Of a stretch of DNA of 64,000 nucleotides, positions 34,087 through 48,568 are shown in pieces. The translations under genes and the position numbers were made by a program. The notes beneath the pieces were generated by a model that ran no database searches, was not told the DNA's origin, and saw only the letters and a program-made list of their open reading frames with translations. Every line of letters starts with the position of its first letter. The first letter of the stretch is position 1. The DNA lies in assembly GCA_016806645.1 (NCBI GenBank), contig JACSYO010002134.1, positions 1,345,988 through 1,409,987 of the forward strand. Reading direction: 5' to 3'. The stretch comes from Ophiodon elongatus. Its lineage: Eukaryota; Chordata; Actinopteri; Perciformes; Hexagrammidae.

Positions 34087-37000
34087 GGACAGATTTTATC
34101 ACCACAATAGCATCACAATCGTGCAAGATGCATTCATGAAACTTGGTCGTGCAATTGGAAGATCAGTGGTTTGAGCTGTAGCTCCTCCTGTCTGCATGTC
34201 AAAGTCCTTGGGCGAGATGTTTTGCCACTGGTGTGTGAGTGAGTGTGTATGAGCATTAGATCAGATCCTGGTGGACAGGTGGCACCTTGTATGGCGGCCT
34301 CTGCCATCAGTGTCTGAATGTGTGTTTGAATGGGAGCATTCTTGCATGTATTGTACAGCTCTTTGAGTGGCCGGAAAACGATATAGGTGCTATGTAAATA
34401 CAAGTCCAATTGGGATTAAAATGAAGGTCCAGTTTGTCCAAGTAAGGGGGCCGAGTAGGGGGGCAGGAAGTGGGGAAGGGACCATTGGTGTGATCCCTCG
34501 TTTCTTGATATAAAAACGCTTGTATTAGTTAGCCATATATTGTGCACCCAAGTTCCAACTTGAGCACAGTAAAGTTATTCAAGAGAGCTTCATTGTTATG
34601 TTGTTTCTGACAGCAAAATTGCAGTTGTATTACCAATCAAGTGCCAAGTCATTCGGAAATATAAAAAAAAGCACATTAAACAACCAAAGACAACCTTTTG
34701 GGTTTCAGTTCACATACTGACTGAGGTTGTGTATGCACAGGGCAAAGAAAGCCAGTACGTTTGCATCTGGCCAAGTTGTTCCCAATGCTACAAATCTATT
34801 TTTAAATCGTTATGTGGTGAAACTTTGAATTCCAGGCCGAAGAGTCCCACTGCGCTGTGTTATGAATACAGTGTACGGGTGAACTTTAGCCCAGAGGAAA
34901 GCGAGGAAGCCTTTCTATACACTGTAGCTCCGAGGGGTCACCAATGTGCCGGGAACATACTTCCTGACTTCCTGCCCCCAGTGTTTACTAGTGTTCGCCT
35001 CAGATGATCCCGGCACCATCTGATGCACAGCCCGCTGATCGTTAAAGGATAAGACCGCCGTTACTTTTTTAATTTTTGTATTTTTTAGCAAAATCTCATG
35101 ACTAGACCAAAATCAACAATGAATTTAACCTACTAACCAATACTGTCTGTGTGGCCAAAGCCTTTATGGTTTATGCCTCCGTGCTAAAGAGCTCCACTGT
35201 CGTTCAAAGAGCTGTTAAAAATAAAGTATACTGCTGCTACTGGGTAACATATTCTTTCATAATGATGATTGTGTCCATTGTAGTTTATTCCTCTCAGCTC
35301 ATCAGTGTTAACATGGAACCATGTTTCAGAGGAGGCTCAGCAACGTCTGCTCAAGGAATAAAAGGCAGTTCTGGAGATGTTTTCAAAATAAACTACGATG
35401 GCCATGTTCATTGCAATGAAGGAACATGTCATCCAGTGCATAAAGTATTGCTCTTCCATGTGTTTTTAAATAATAAGGGACTCATGGGACTCAGTTGCAC
35501 TTGTTAATATAATCTGTGGCTCTGCAGGAGTCCCAGTCAGTTGTGAGAAAAGAAAACTCTGGAAGATGTCTTTGTGATGTCATCAGAGTTATTTTAGTAT
35601 GGGATTGTAGACTTAACATTTTTAACAGAAGAGTAACAATCATAAGGTCATGGGGTTTGAAGAACATGGCCATTTACCATTTTGGGAAACGTAGGATCCT
35701 GTATTTTCGGAGCGTGACCCATATCAGAGACTCAATATGTTCTTGCTGTTCTTGAGCTCATTATACAAAGATTTCGCCAGAATTTGTTTTTAATATGCTA
35801 AACAGGATAAATTCTGGCTTGCAACATCAAAGCTGTGTCATAATAGTAATCTTCTGTTTACACAAGATATACAAAGTATTACAATTACACGGTCTCCATG
35901 CAAATTAACATAACCTTCGTGATAACATTTCCTGCTTTTGTATCTATTTTGAAAAGGTAAAAGCAGACTTGAGAATGTAAACCATATAGGAGATAAGGAA
36001 GAAATTGAAGGAAACCCTGCCTATTTTAACTTTTAACATTAGAATGTGATTTTGCTTCCACTGTGTTGCTCTTGGTATTTATTTGAAAATGTCTCCTGAA
36101 ATTATCTATCTATTTTATTTGGCACAAATTGACTGTTTATGGGACATCAGCTCGATGCTTAATGTTTCCGTCCATTTTGTATACTCATGACTTTTACATG
36201 CTAAACTTGAATGCTAACGTTGCACCTAAAAACGTCGCTACAATAAGTATGCGGCGTAACAAATATGGACACAGTTTTTAGTGTTTACAATCCAAACTTG
36301 TTCTATTGAGGGACTATGAATTTCCCGAAAGGATGTATGTTTTCATCACTTCCTGAGAAAGGGAGGAAGGGGCCGAGGAAGGAACAGAGATCAGTGGAGG
36401 GGATGTTCATCAATCAATGGTCACAGACACACAGGGCTGTCAGCTCACACTTCAACACCGCAGCACATGGTCAGGTCAAGCAGTACTGTTGTCCTAAACA
36501 GCTGGGCTATTTCCCACATTACGACCCCCGACACTTAGAGGACATTTATTTGGGATATGGGAAGTCCAAACATGAAGCCTGTAACCTACTCCAGTTTTAA
36601 TCAGAAAAATATCTACTTATCCCTCTGCATCATTCCCGAAAAGAACTGAACGATAAAGCTCATGAGATGGTTTTAGATTTTCTACTCGCCAAGAAGCACA
36701 GATTTGGTGATTTATGGGTTAAAAGACCTCTCAATGTGTGCGTGCTAACGGCTAAATTGAGTTGAAAAGTGACAATTTTTTTAACATCTGGGCCTCTAGT
36801 TACACTGCGGTATGATGTGGCTGTATAAGTTGTGCAAAGCCAGCGGTAATGAGACTGAAAAGGTGGGACTAATTAAAAATAATGATCTGCATGGGTTGTC
36901 CCTGTCAGCAGCTGATTTACTCATGCATGTCATTACTGTTTGCAGAACTTTATCATCTCTGAGATCCAGACAAACTACATTTTTAGTTGCCGCTGCGAAC

Positions 37001-40000
37001 AGAAGCCTGAGGAGAAACACTTGCTCCATCTCATTTCACGAAGAGGGTAATTTCCCCAAATCCAGCTCCGTCTGCCGGAAGAAATGTGTTATTGAATATG
37101 CTTTATTTATTTAATGTAAAGAGCATGAGACGTATTATATCATTCAGCAGGACTGTTTAAAAAAAAGGAGCAAACTTTATCGCAAGTGCTGAAAAAAAAC
37201 TAGAGTAACTTTATCAGGCCGAGTTTAATATTCATATGTTTTCTTGTTGGGTTTAGTGCTTGACAGTGAACTTAACATACTTGGATTCTAGTATGTCATT
37301 TCTGACCTCAATATTATAAAATGTCACAATATTGCTATAATATTTCACTGTATTGAATGTTTGAGTTTGTCCATATTTATTTTAGTTATTTTTCTTAATC
37401 GATCATAGAGTAACATAAAATCAGTTGTAGCTACTTATAGTATATTATATATGATCAAATATTTTATTTTTATTTGTATCAGTTTTTACTGTGAAATCAG
37501 AAGCCCTGAAGTAACTGTTTAAACGACACAGTAGCAGTCTGAATGTTTCAAATGTTTGAAATATTGACATTTTAATGCTGCAACAATATTCATACTGTAG
37601 GTAACCTAAATCAGTATTTTCATTGTGGAGCCAGGATCTCACAATGGGTCACAAGATGAGTTTAATGGGTCATGAGATGAGTAGTTGTAAAAGTAAGTTC
37701 AAAATAATTTGAGTTTTCAGACTTTTCCCTTAGATGTGTTTTTCTTCCTGTGTGTAACTGTTTTGAACTGCTGACATCTCTCCAGTCACTGATCTTGATG
37801 TCTAAAGAACATTTAATAAAAATTTGGCCCCAGCTTTAACCCGGGTGTCTGGGTGTCTTTTCTCCTGTAAATCACCAAACTAGCACATCCTGGGTGTTTC
37901 AGGAAACACTGGAAAGTCTTTGCTGGTTTCAGAATCCCTAACTTCCTTCAGTGTGATGCTCCATGTGGGACGGGCCGGGACATGTCTGTGGATGCTCACC
38001 ATGTTCCTGGGGTTTGACATTAGGAAGTGCTGAGCCACATGAGCCGGCAGCAGGTTGAACAGGATCCGCTTGTTGTCCAGCTTCACCTTCTCCATTTCGC
38101 ATCTCTCCTCCTCCGCCTGGATCAGCAATTCACACAAACACACAAGTGGAGAAGGAGAGGTGAGTCCTTACAGAGTGACAAGGATGGCGATCCAAAATGA
38201 AACTGATGCTATTTTGTCCACATACAATGGACCTTTATTGTCGCACATCTCAGAAGGTAGATGCAATTGCTTATCCTTATCACTAGAGGGAGATACTGAT
38301 TAGCAAACAAGGCAAGTGTTCCCTGTCATTCTTAAAATAGAAACATCCTCACTGACACGATCCCCACAAGACTGTGCATGCAAACACACAAACATTAGCC
38401 ATTAAACATTAAACATTTAATCTCAAAACCTTTGTTTTGAAGAGCTGACAGTACAGTGACAAAAGTCCAACCGTTTCCATCACAAAACAACATGGTTCTC
38501 TCGCGTCTCCATCTCCTTTGTTTTGGTGAATTTCTCTGGTTTCATTTTATTGGTCGATATTTAGTGACACTTGAGCTGCAAGCCGTAAACAGGAAGAGCT
38601 GAATATCAAACCAACAGCTCTACAGTTAACAGCCAACCTGCCCTACGACCTGAGCTACTGCCATCCTCTGAATATGAGGATATATATATGAGGATTTCTT
38701 CTCAGTGCACAAGAACAACTAGATGTACGCCTACATAGCCATATGCGTACACGAGCAGTGACAGGTGAGCCACATGTTCATACGAACATACCTGAGTTGC
38801 CCAGAGATAGTCGAGCCGCAGCTTCAGGTCCAGCTGTCTTGAATGCAGAGCAAGAGCTCCAGAAAACAGCAAGGCAGCCAACACGGGATCATAACCCCGT
38901 GAGTGGAGAAACCCTCCTCTGAAAGACACACACAGAGAAACAAAATGGGCTGTTTGCTTCTTTCAATTCCCTTATAGGCAAATTACAAGAGGAGAAGAAG
39001 AAACATAAATACGCTATATTAACAACATTGGGCCACAAACGCACATCTTTTCCATATCAAACTACACATCACGTGCAGCTCAGTCTTACCCCACGGCTTG
39101 GCGATAGCCGCTGGTCTCCATGACGACGGTGTAGGTGACAGAGAGGAGGAGGAGCAGGAGGTTCTTGAGGAGCGAGGAGACTCGGAGGTAGGGGACGAGA
39201 GTGAGGGTGCCGGCCACGCAGGACAGCAGGGAGTACGCCATGTTGGTACAAGCTCTGTCCGCTGCTGTGCTGTTGGCGTCTGCAGGGAAGTCCTCAACCG
39301 AGAGGCTGGAGTTTGTCCCAACTCTCCCCCAAGGAACACATCCCACCTGGAGGAGGGGGGGGGGGGGGGGAGATGACAAGGGAGCGGGTTACAAAAGAGG
39401 AACAACCACGGATGCATGCAAACTTTAAACATTTGGACACTATTTATGATGATGCAGATACACAGTAATTTAATGTATTCATGAAAATGAAAATGTGTCC
39501 GAACTGAAACTGAAATATACAGCAGATTAATCTTAAATGAAAATAATCATTACTTGCTTAGAAATAAGCTCGACCTCAACCAACTACAACACAATAAAAC
39601 TGCTTTTACATTAATGCATGGGTAATAATAATCAAATGATATAATCTAGCCTACAATAGTATAACGGTGACAGGGGACATTTTTCTGCATCAAGAAGCTT
39701 TGGCTGTAGGCTCACAGAGCCGCTAGCCTGGCATGAATTTCTTTGCGGTCTTTCACAAAACAAGCTGTCTCAGGCATATCTTCAGTCTCTTTCATCTGGT
39801 TCATCTTTGACATTTTGTATACATCAAAGAAAAAACATGCGGTGATTAGATTAACCGATAATGAAAATTATAAAAAGGCTGTGGGGCCATTTCTTCACCA
39901 AATCCTTTGCTTTATACTTTATGTAATTTTACACCTTGTCGCACATCCACACAAAGACACACATCAGAGCCTGACCGAGTTTTGGGGCTGACGATGACAC

Positions 40001-43000
40001 CAACCAATTTGCGTTTGAAATATTTGAATGGGTATTTTACACTTGAACAATGCATGTTTTATTCTTCTGAGACTCCGAGACTGCGACATCTGCTCGGCTG
40101 TGACTCTGCCAGCTCATGGACTGCAGAGACTTGGAATGACTATGAAATGATGGCAGTGTTTCCAACTCAAAAGCTTTGTTTTGCATTGTGTACTAATTTG
40201 TTTTATTATCATTATTTTCTTACAGGCCTTTAAGCCATTGTATGGTGATATCAATATTTGTAACCTGTGTTTAGCATTCATAAGCAATTAATGTATTATT
40301 TGTAACGCGTTGACATGCACACTGATATCCCGGCTTTAGTTTTATTGTGGTTTGGATCATATTACGGATATAACGTTTACATAAAACATAAAGAAACCTG
40401 TTTTTTCATATTCCTGTATGCATGACTGATGGGTTTCTGATCATCTACAATGGCGCAGACATGTCTTTGATTGAGATCAATATAAGCTGATCACACCAAT
40501 AAATAAGATAATACATGTTTTATGATGCACTACGAATAGTTGTAAACCAGCATAAACCAGCATCTTTTAATCAATACATTTTTTACTCTAAGTATATTTT
40601 CATCTGACACAAAAGAAGCCATGACCTAAGGTCCACATAGTTACATTTTCTGGAGCTTTCGATTGTATGTTGTGGTCTTCCTCAGAGACTTGCATTTGAC
40701 AGCATATTACTGAGGGCACATAAGGGCAACTGAGCGAACGCCATCCAATCAGGAAGACCGTGAGATGCGGTTGAAAGCCACAGGAAAAGTGAAATCTAAC
40801 TTGAGTTGAGGTCAGTAATGAACTTTCACACTTTTGATTTGACCTTTTTTTAATGTCTTGTCACTGTAGAGCGCTTTGAATTGCTTTTGAATGATGTTGT
40901 TCTTCACAAATAATCTTGAATTGACCTAATTATCATATACTGCACATATAAAAAGTACAATCTTACCACACAGGCCTGGGTAACAGAGTAGGTGAGCAGA
41001 ACGAGGAAGACACACAGCACTGTTCGGATCTGGATGGTGAGGCAGCTCGGTTGGCACTAAAACCAGAGGAAAGAGTAAATGAAGCACCTGTTTATCTGCC
41101 TCAATAGCATTTTGGACACATCATTAGCCAGGAGTGGAAATGAAATGAGCGCATTTTGTGGTGTGGCTCATTATGGGCAGGCCCATTAGTGGAGACGCTT
41201 AAAGGATATGATGACAGTTCAATGTAGCATGATCGCACAGTGTCATATGGAGAGTGTGCGCGTGATGACAAAGCATACAGAAGACGTCACAGGCACTCCA
41301 ACCTGAATCAATCCAATCTGTAAAGCAAGTATACAGTGGCGGAAGTAGGAAGAAGGAAGAAGGAAGAAGGAGTTGACTTAAGTAAAGGTAGCAATACCAC
41401 AGTGTAGAAATACTCTGTTATAAGTAAAAGTCCTGCATTTAGTTTTTATGTGCTTCTGTACTTATTTCTTATTTTCATCAAAAGTAAAAGTACTCATCGT
41501 GCATAATTGCTAATTTCATGAGACAGTGTTTTATACTATTATAATTATTGAAGCATTAATGTGTACATCACTTTAATTGCAGCTGGAGAAGGATGAGCTA
41601 ATTGTACTGTTTTATTACTGCTTCATATAATGCTGGATATGTTATCTACAATAATACATAATAATTTACAGATTATATATAGATAATGTAATAAATTCAA
41701 TATATTTCATTGAGTATTGTAATACGGCAACTCTAATCTGGACTCAAAGGTCCACTAATTACATTCCCCACAGCTTTTAACCGTGGACTTTTGAGTTTAG
41801 AAGTTTTTGTCACATGTAGCTCAAGCAGAAGTTCAGTCAGAAAGACACATGCTACACTGTCATTCATAATCTCAGTCTCTAAGTCTTCCTGCCATTACTC
41901 CATCAGCTGATTGGAGGGCGTGCACTTTATATTAACCAATCAGATTCTGCGCAGTTTCCTTAAGCCAATCACATCGTTGTTGTCAAACTTTTAAATAGGT
42001 TCTCCTCTCTGCTGCTGTCAGTTGTCATTTCAGCTCAAAACCGATGCAACCCTCCTCCACCCTCCTCCACCCCGGGCTCCTCCAATCTTCATCGGGTTAC
42101 AGCAACTTCCTTCTTCTCCACCACCACCAGTGTCTGGACTCCAGGGGGGATTCTGCTTTAGCAGATATCAGCCTCACTACCCCTCGCTTGTCCTAATTCA
42201 GGATGGAGTCCAATCGCCAAAGACTTTGCACTATTCAAGATTATGCAATTGTAATAAATTATTATTCAACTCTATAAAAGTCTCTCCTAATTGAAATAAA
42301 GTCTTTGTGATTTTGAACAGAAAAGACAATTTGTGTTTGAAAGAGTCTAAATGCTTTGTTTAGTCTAATGTAGTGCAGAGACTATTAGTAAATTCATTTA
42401 TTAGTCGGGTGACAGAAAACTCATTGGAAAACTAATTGTTTCTGTCATTCATCAAGCAAAAATGCAACACATTCACTAGTTCTAGCTCCTAAAATGTGAT
42501 GACTTTTAAACAGTTGGAAACGTTGTAGACACGTTGATCCATAATCCAAATTAACTTTCATTGCAGCCCCAGTGTAACGTTATCTTCCTGGTGGGAGCTA
42601 TACAACACTCATTCAACTGTGAGTAAACTACATTTTTGGCAACGTGTCAACATCCACTACTGATGCACTGACTGGCATCGTCGTCGTCGGTGCACGAGTT
42701 CATTTCCTCTCCCATATCGAAGCTGAAACCATTCACAGCATCTCTTTTGTGTCCTCAAAGAGCCCCAAGAGTTTCTGAGCAGCATCCTGTAGGAGGAGGT
42801 CTGGGGAGTCTTACCTGAACACTGGTGAGATGCAGGTACATGACACAGGCCACGTGGAAGCACACACAGAGCAGCAGCAGCAATAGCACCAGCATCCCCC
42901 TGAGAGAGGAGAGGAGAGACCAGCGTGAGAAGGGCTTTCCCACAGTCCCACTGACTGCAGTGAAAACACCTTCCTTGTTTTATTGTCGCACTACACCCCA

Positions 43001-43064
43001 GCGAGATCGATCCAATTACGCTACAGGAATGGAGAAACTGTGTGTGTGTGCGTGTGTGCGTGTG

Positions 43065-43110
<46 letters not shown>

Positions 43111-44054
43111 TACTGTGGGATCATTAGCAAATAGATAAGGCCAAACAGAGCAGCGAGGATCAGAGAGAGAACCACCGCACTGGTGAAATGGTCGTCGTAC
43201 ACCTGGTGGTACTAAAGGACAAAACGGAGAGAAAATGTCAACATAAGAAGCATTCACCCATCCATCCTGTCAGATGTGTATTTTATGTCTCGGTAAAAGC
43301 AGGAGCAAACATCCTTTCCCCGCGGTGAAGTGTGACATTGCGTAAGACCAATTCTTTCCGAGCATTTGCGTTACGGCCGCAGCACAAAGGGGTCTTTGGA
43401 AGACATTTGCATGAAAGTTAACAGCAGCCGCGACTGTCTTAAACGGTCTCAGATTTCACGGCAATTAATCCATCACTTGGTTGTCAAGGTATTTTCGACC
43501 CAAGGAGTCGTGGCAACGGACCGACCAACTGACTAAAGAGTGACCTTCCTGGGGCCATGTGCAGGGAAAAGGAGAAAGGACGAAGCCAGCAGGACCGGGC
43601 ACGTGTTGTGCTGGATCGAACATGACATTAGGGTTATTGTTTTTTTTATCTTGTACAAGTTCAGATCTCACCACACGGCCCTAGAAGTTATTCTTTATTT
43701 GTGCATGAGATTAAAGCTTTTATCGCACAAATTACATTGAATGAATCTAGATTAATCAGCTGGATACGAAATGATCTAACGTTCCCATCAGGTCTAGAAA
43801 TATGATGTGCGGTTTGATCTATATTTCTGGGACAACGAACGTGTCCCGAACTATGAGTATATGAAAGATGTCTTCATCGTAGTTGCGTGGGAGCAAACAA
43901 ACACAAATTTGAGTCTTAATTTGTTTCCGCTGGTGGCATTTTTTCCTGAAGGGAGAGACTTCTGAAATCTGTTAAAAATTCGTTTTTACTGTGTAGGGAT
44001 TTAATTTGTCTGCTACCAGTTTGAACGTCTAGATTACACAAAGACAAAAACATA

Positions 44055-44097
<43 letters not shown>

Positions 44098-44228
44098 CCG
44101 TCCCTCTTCTGTGTCTCCTTTATGGCTCTACCCACGCACACACAGGAGAAAGATATCACGTGTGCCGCTCAGACGTTCCCAAATCATTATCTGCACCCCC
44201 TCCTGAGAAGGTGGGTGGACTCCTCACA

Positions 44229-44273
<45 letters not shown>

Positions 44274-47200
44274 GCACACACACACACACACACACATCAC
44301 AGACAACAGGCGTGGGAGAGAGGGAGAAAGGGGAGAAATTAGAGACAGTGTAGGGAGTTTGTGAGAGAAGAAGGGCGGGGAGGGGGGTGGGGGGGTGTGG
44401 TGGGTTCAGTCACGAAGCAGGTTACGTTCTGTGTGATGAGGAAAGTACATATTTGTTGCATTTTGTAAACATGAATCCATGTTGCTGGCCACTCTGCAGA
44501 TGTGCAGTGCGAGTGCGTGTCCTCACCCTGCGCTCCCTGTCTCTGCTCCTGTAGAACAGGGTGATGTAGTGGAGGTCTGTTGTCTCGGACTCAGTCTGCC
44601 GCGCTTCGATGAGCCGCCCAATGTAGCGGTTGACTCGTGTTCCCGGGGACTGCTGCACGGCCGTGGCCGAGAAGGACGTCCGGCTCTTCAGCTTCTCTGA
44701 CGTAGTCCGCAGGGCTCTCCGCTGTCAGACACCGAGAAGACAAACCCAATAAGTCTCTGCGGAGGCGAAGCCTGTCCGATGTGTTGAAGTTGACCGGCGT
44801 CGTGAGGCATACCAACGCAGAGTGTTGTGAGGTCAGCATTTTACCACTGTAAGATTTTATCATAACTTTACAGACATCAGAGGGAACAAGATGAAAAGCC
44901 TGCAGCCATGCCGGCCCGGCCCTGTGAGGCCACGAAGCGCGTTAGACACCAAAAAAAAACTCAATTGTTTGATCACATATGGACAGAAATCTTGAAACCT
45001 CCTTACCATAAGTGGGTTGGAAAAAATTTCAAGTTTGTCTTTGGAGAGTCGTTGGCTAGAGTAAGTTCAAGTTTATTCATATAGCGCTTTAAAAACACAA
45101 AGAGTAGCAGCTATGCAAATACACTCATGGAAACATAAGTATATATAATATATGCCTTTCTCCCAAAGACATTTTGACAAGTCACAGTAAGAAAAAGCAT
45201 CGATGTAAAGTAAGGATGACTAATTACTGGCTACAATCAGGTATAAAACATAAGTCTGCAATTACATGATGAAAAAGAGGAAGCTTAATAAAAGAGACCA
45301 AATCAATCCAATCTGTAAAGCAAGAACGTAAAAATATGTTCAAATGACAAAAATAATTACAGGCTCAGTCAATCTGATGTTTTCAGGTAAAAAACAAACA
45401 AACAGTAAAAGGAACTTCAGACTTAATCATGTGATTCAGTAGTTAACACACCAGGGTTGGAAGTCAGCCATAACAACTGATACGATTTTCAATTAGATTT
45501 TATAGCGGACAGGGAGCCAGTGCAAGGAGGCAAGCATGTGTTTGTATGGTGTCTTTCCTTCAGTCTGCACAGATGTTTAAAAGTATCATCCTGCACAAAT
45601 TGCAGTCTGGGAGATACCAAAGTAGCACATTTCTGTTATCAGGATAATCGTGCATGGACAACTTTCCTTAGGTTGGAAGCGGACACAGATGTCCTAGCTA
45701 TAAATGAAGTTATAATTTACCTAAAATCTGCACCGCAGCCCGAATGGCTCAGACACAGAGTCTTAAATGCAAAAGCGCATGCGTAAGTAATCACATTAAC
45801 GATGGTTCAGTTCCGTTTATGTGTTCCAGTAAGCAGCCAGCATGACCAGTGCTCCGACTGGTAACCCTAAATAGAAAGCAATCACTATACATTTTTCCAA
45901 GCCACCTGTGTATGAGGGCTCAGTCCCACTGAGAGGTCCCTGAATGAAGCCAGTGCAACGGACAACTCTGTTCACCTTTGTTGATTGTTTATGACCTTAT
46001 CTCTGGATCCTTTCCCCCACAGTGTGTAGGTATACAGTAACTCGCCTTTATTATTTATTCTCACCATATGTTGTTTTTTAAATAAGCTGTATCTGCTCAG
46101 CCTCAAGTGTTTTTAGAGCAAATGCTAAAAGGCGAGCAAGTCAACATGCCTACAGTTAGCACGTGGCATTTACCATGTTGATTCTAGCACGCGAGCTAGG
46201 TGTAATGCTAATGTTTAGATAGCATGTATCATATTTAGAAGGTTAATAGTAAAGTAGCTAATGTTTAGAAGATTTTCTTTCTAGTTAGCGTCTTACCATG
46301 CTACAGTAACGTGGGCACATTTAGAATGTCACACTAACCTGGTAACATGCTATACAATTTGAATTAATTCATGAACAAGAGTAATTTCCTTTAATTTAGT
46401 TTAAAAGGTCTAATTTACAATCTGATGATATGAAGTATGAACTTCTTGCCAGCTGCTAATTGAATGTAAAAGTCACAACAAACTGAAGTTCCAGGCAGTA
46501 ATTATTCATAAAATCCGCTGTGGTTTAATTGTTATTGTGCGTTTTACAGTAATTGCCTTTTGGGTTTGATGGAGTTGGCTTAAGTCATGTGGATGTGTCC
46601 TGGGGAGATGCCTTTCACTCATCTCACTTGTCATGATGCATTAAACTAATAAAATAAGGCTCAAGTTGAAAATAACCATAATTATATATGCAACAAACTG
46701 TAAAGAGCGGCATACTAGCAGTATTACATTTTTTTTATTACTTATCCTTTCACAATAATAATATCACGTTTTTGTCTGTATGGATGTATTGTTTTTGCGT
46801 TTTTAAATGACCTGTATCTACCATTACTTGCTTGTCATTCATAGTCAATGTTATGTTTGTCAAGCTTCATAAATGTCCCTTTTTACCGAGAATGTTGTGT
46901 TATCCGGGTGGGAGGAAGGTTTTCTTTTGTGGATGTTTGTTTCTATTTAAAAACCAGTGCAGTGCCCTTTCTGCTGATTGCTTGACCTCTGGTATTGCTG
47001 CTTGCAGCTTCCCCCGAGAACCGTTCATCCAGACAACTTAACACTCAACACTGCACTTCCTTGGCTCCTCAGCACTACACACGCCAAGTGTGAAGTGTAT
47101 CGGATAAACGGTTGTCGAGAAACTCAAAGGACAGACAGACAGACAGACAGACAGAGACTCCTTCCATTTTAGTTAGATGAATAAAAAACAGAAAACAAAT

Positions 47201-48531
47201 GGTGTGCAACAGGTACATACTGTTAGCCTTTTTTTTTAAATATCATACTGCATGTTATTAAATGTCCGTTATCTGTCATAAAGCAGGCACATACTGTGCG
47301 CTGTACTTATTTATAGTTAAAGTCGTTACTGTAGCTATTATTAGAGCGGTTGCCAGTCAGTTCTCTGTCTCACTTATAGGCAGCTGCAGTACAGTATCAT
47401 AAATAGAACGCGAAGTTTTCTTCAAATTTACATCCGCTACTACAGAGTGAAACAGCTCACTTAATCATCCAGCTGCACTGGAAGTGGTACAGAGGCTGTA
47501 ACATAATTACTGTTCTCTGATCTTACATACTGTACACCAATCTTGACAAGTAATTTTGTCTCATTTTCATCGTTCGAGGCTGAAGGTGATTCTTGTAAAA
47601 ATGCCAACGTTCCTGGTGCAGTTTGCCTTGTTTCAGGAACTGTCATTTTCTTTGAAACAAGACAGAATAAAGTAAGATTGCTGCTCTAGGTGTCAAGAAA
47701 ACAACAATTTTGACACATCCTGAAACTAGCAGATTTGTACTAGAAACACAATAAATAAATGCATCTCATTGGTTGAATATTTTTTGGCTCACTTTAGGTT
47801 CACTAACAAAATGAAAACTGCAGAATGCATAGCGTTCACATGCAGCATTTGGAGGCACCTATAGTGTGCACAGAGGTTGAAGGACACAAATGATTATTCG
47901 TAATACGAAATACAGACAAAAATATATTTTCACAATACCTGCCAGGCAATTTATGGACAAAGGATTTTGGAGTTGCTAACAGAAATTAAAGTTATGCAGC
48001 ACCGACACCACATGAATGCTGTACAGCTGCGCAGTCTTGCCCCACGGAAACCGGTTTATTTTGACACTTTCAACAACTACACCATGATGAGCAATTTTCT
48101 TTTTGCCCAAATCATTTTCACCGACGTAAATCCATTACAAAATTCCACTGTGTCACAATGCTAGGATTTTGGCTACACAGATAATCATGTAACAATGTGG
48201 CTAATGCTATTAGAGGAGATGATACCAGGCTGTGGGTGATTACCAGCAGTCATTGTGAAACCTCATCAGAATCATGAAGTACTAATGCCTGGCCAAGCTC
48301 ACACAGTTGGGAGGATTATGGCTAGCAGGCTATTTCTGACAGGCAGAATCCACGTCACCGATCGTCAACCACCAAACACCGATAGGCCGAGGAACAAACC
48401 AGCAGCACTGTGACTGACTCGATGAAAGCAAATATACCCACAAAGATAATGAGAAACACGTGAACAAGCTCAAATCAATGCTTATAGTCACACACGCATA
48501 TCAGTTCCACATGTACACACACACACACAAA

Positions 48532-48568
<37 letters not shown>

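Noticed and set aside
42022..42294. 90-codon proline-rich + frame
   Set aside because: Overlaps the promoter/polyA mini-unit in another frame. The 42044 ATG frame fits that unit better, and neither matches a family I know.
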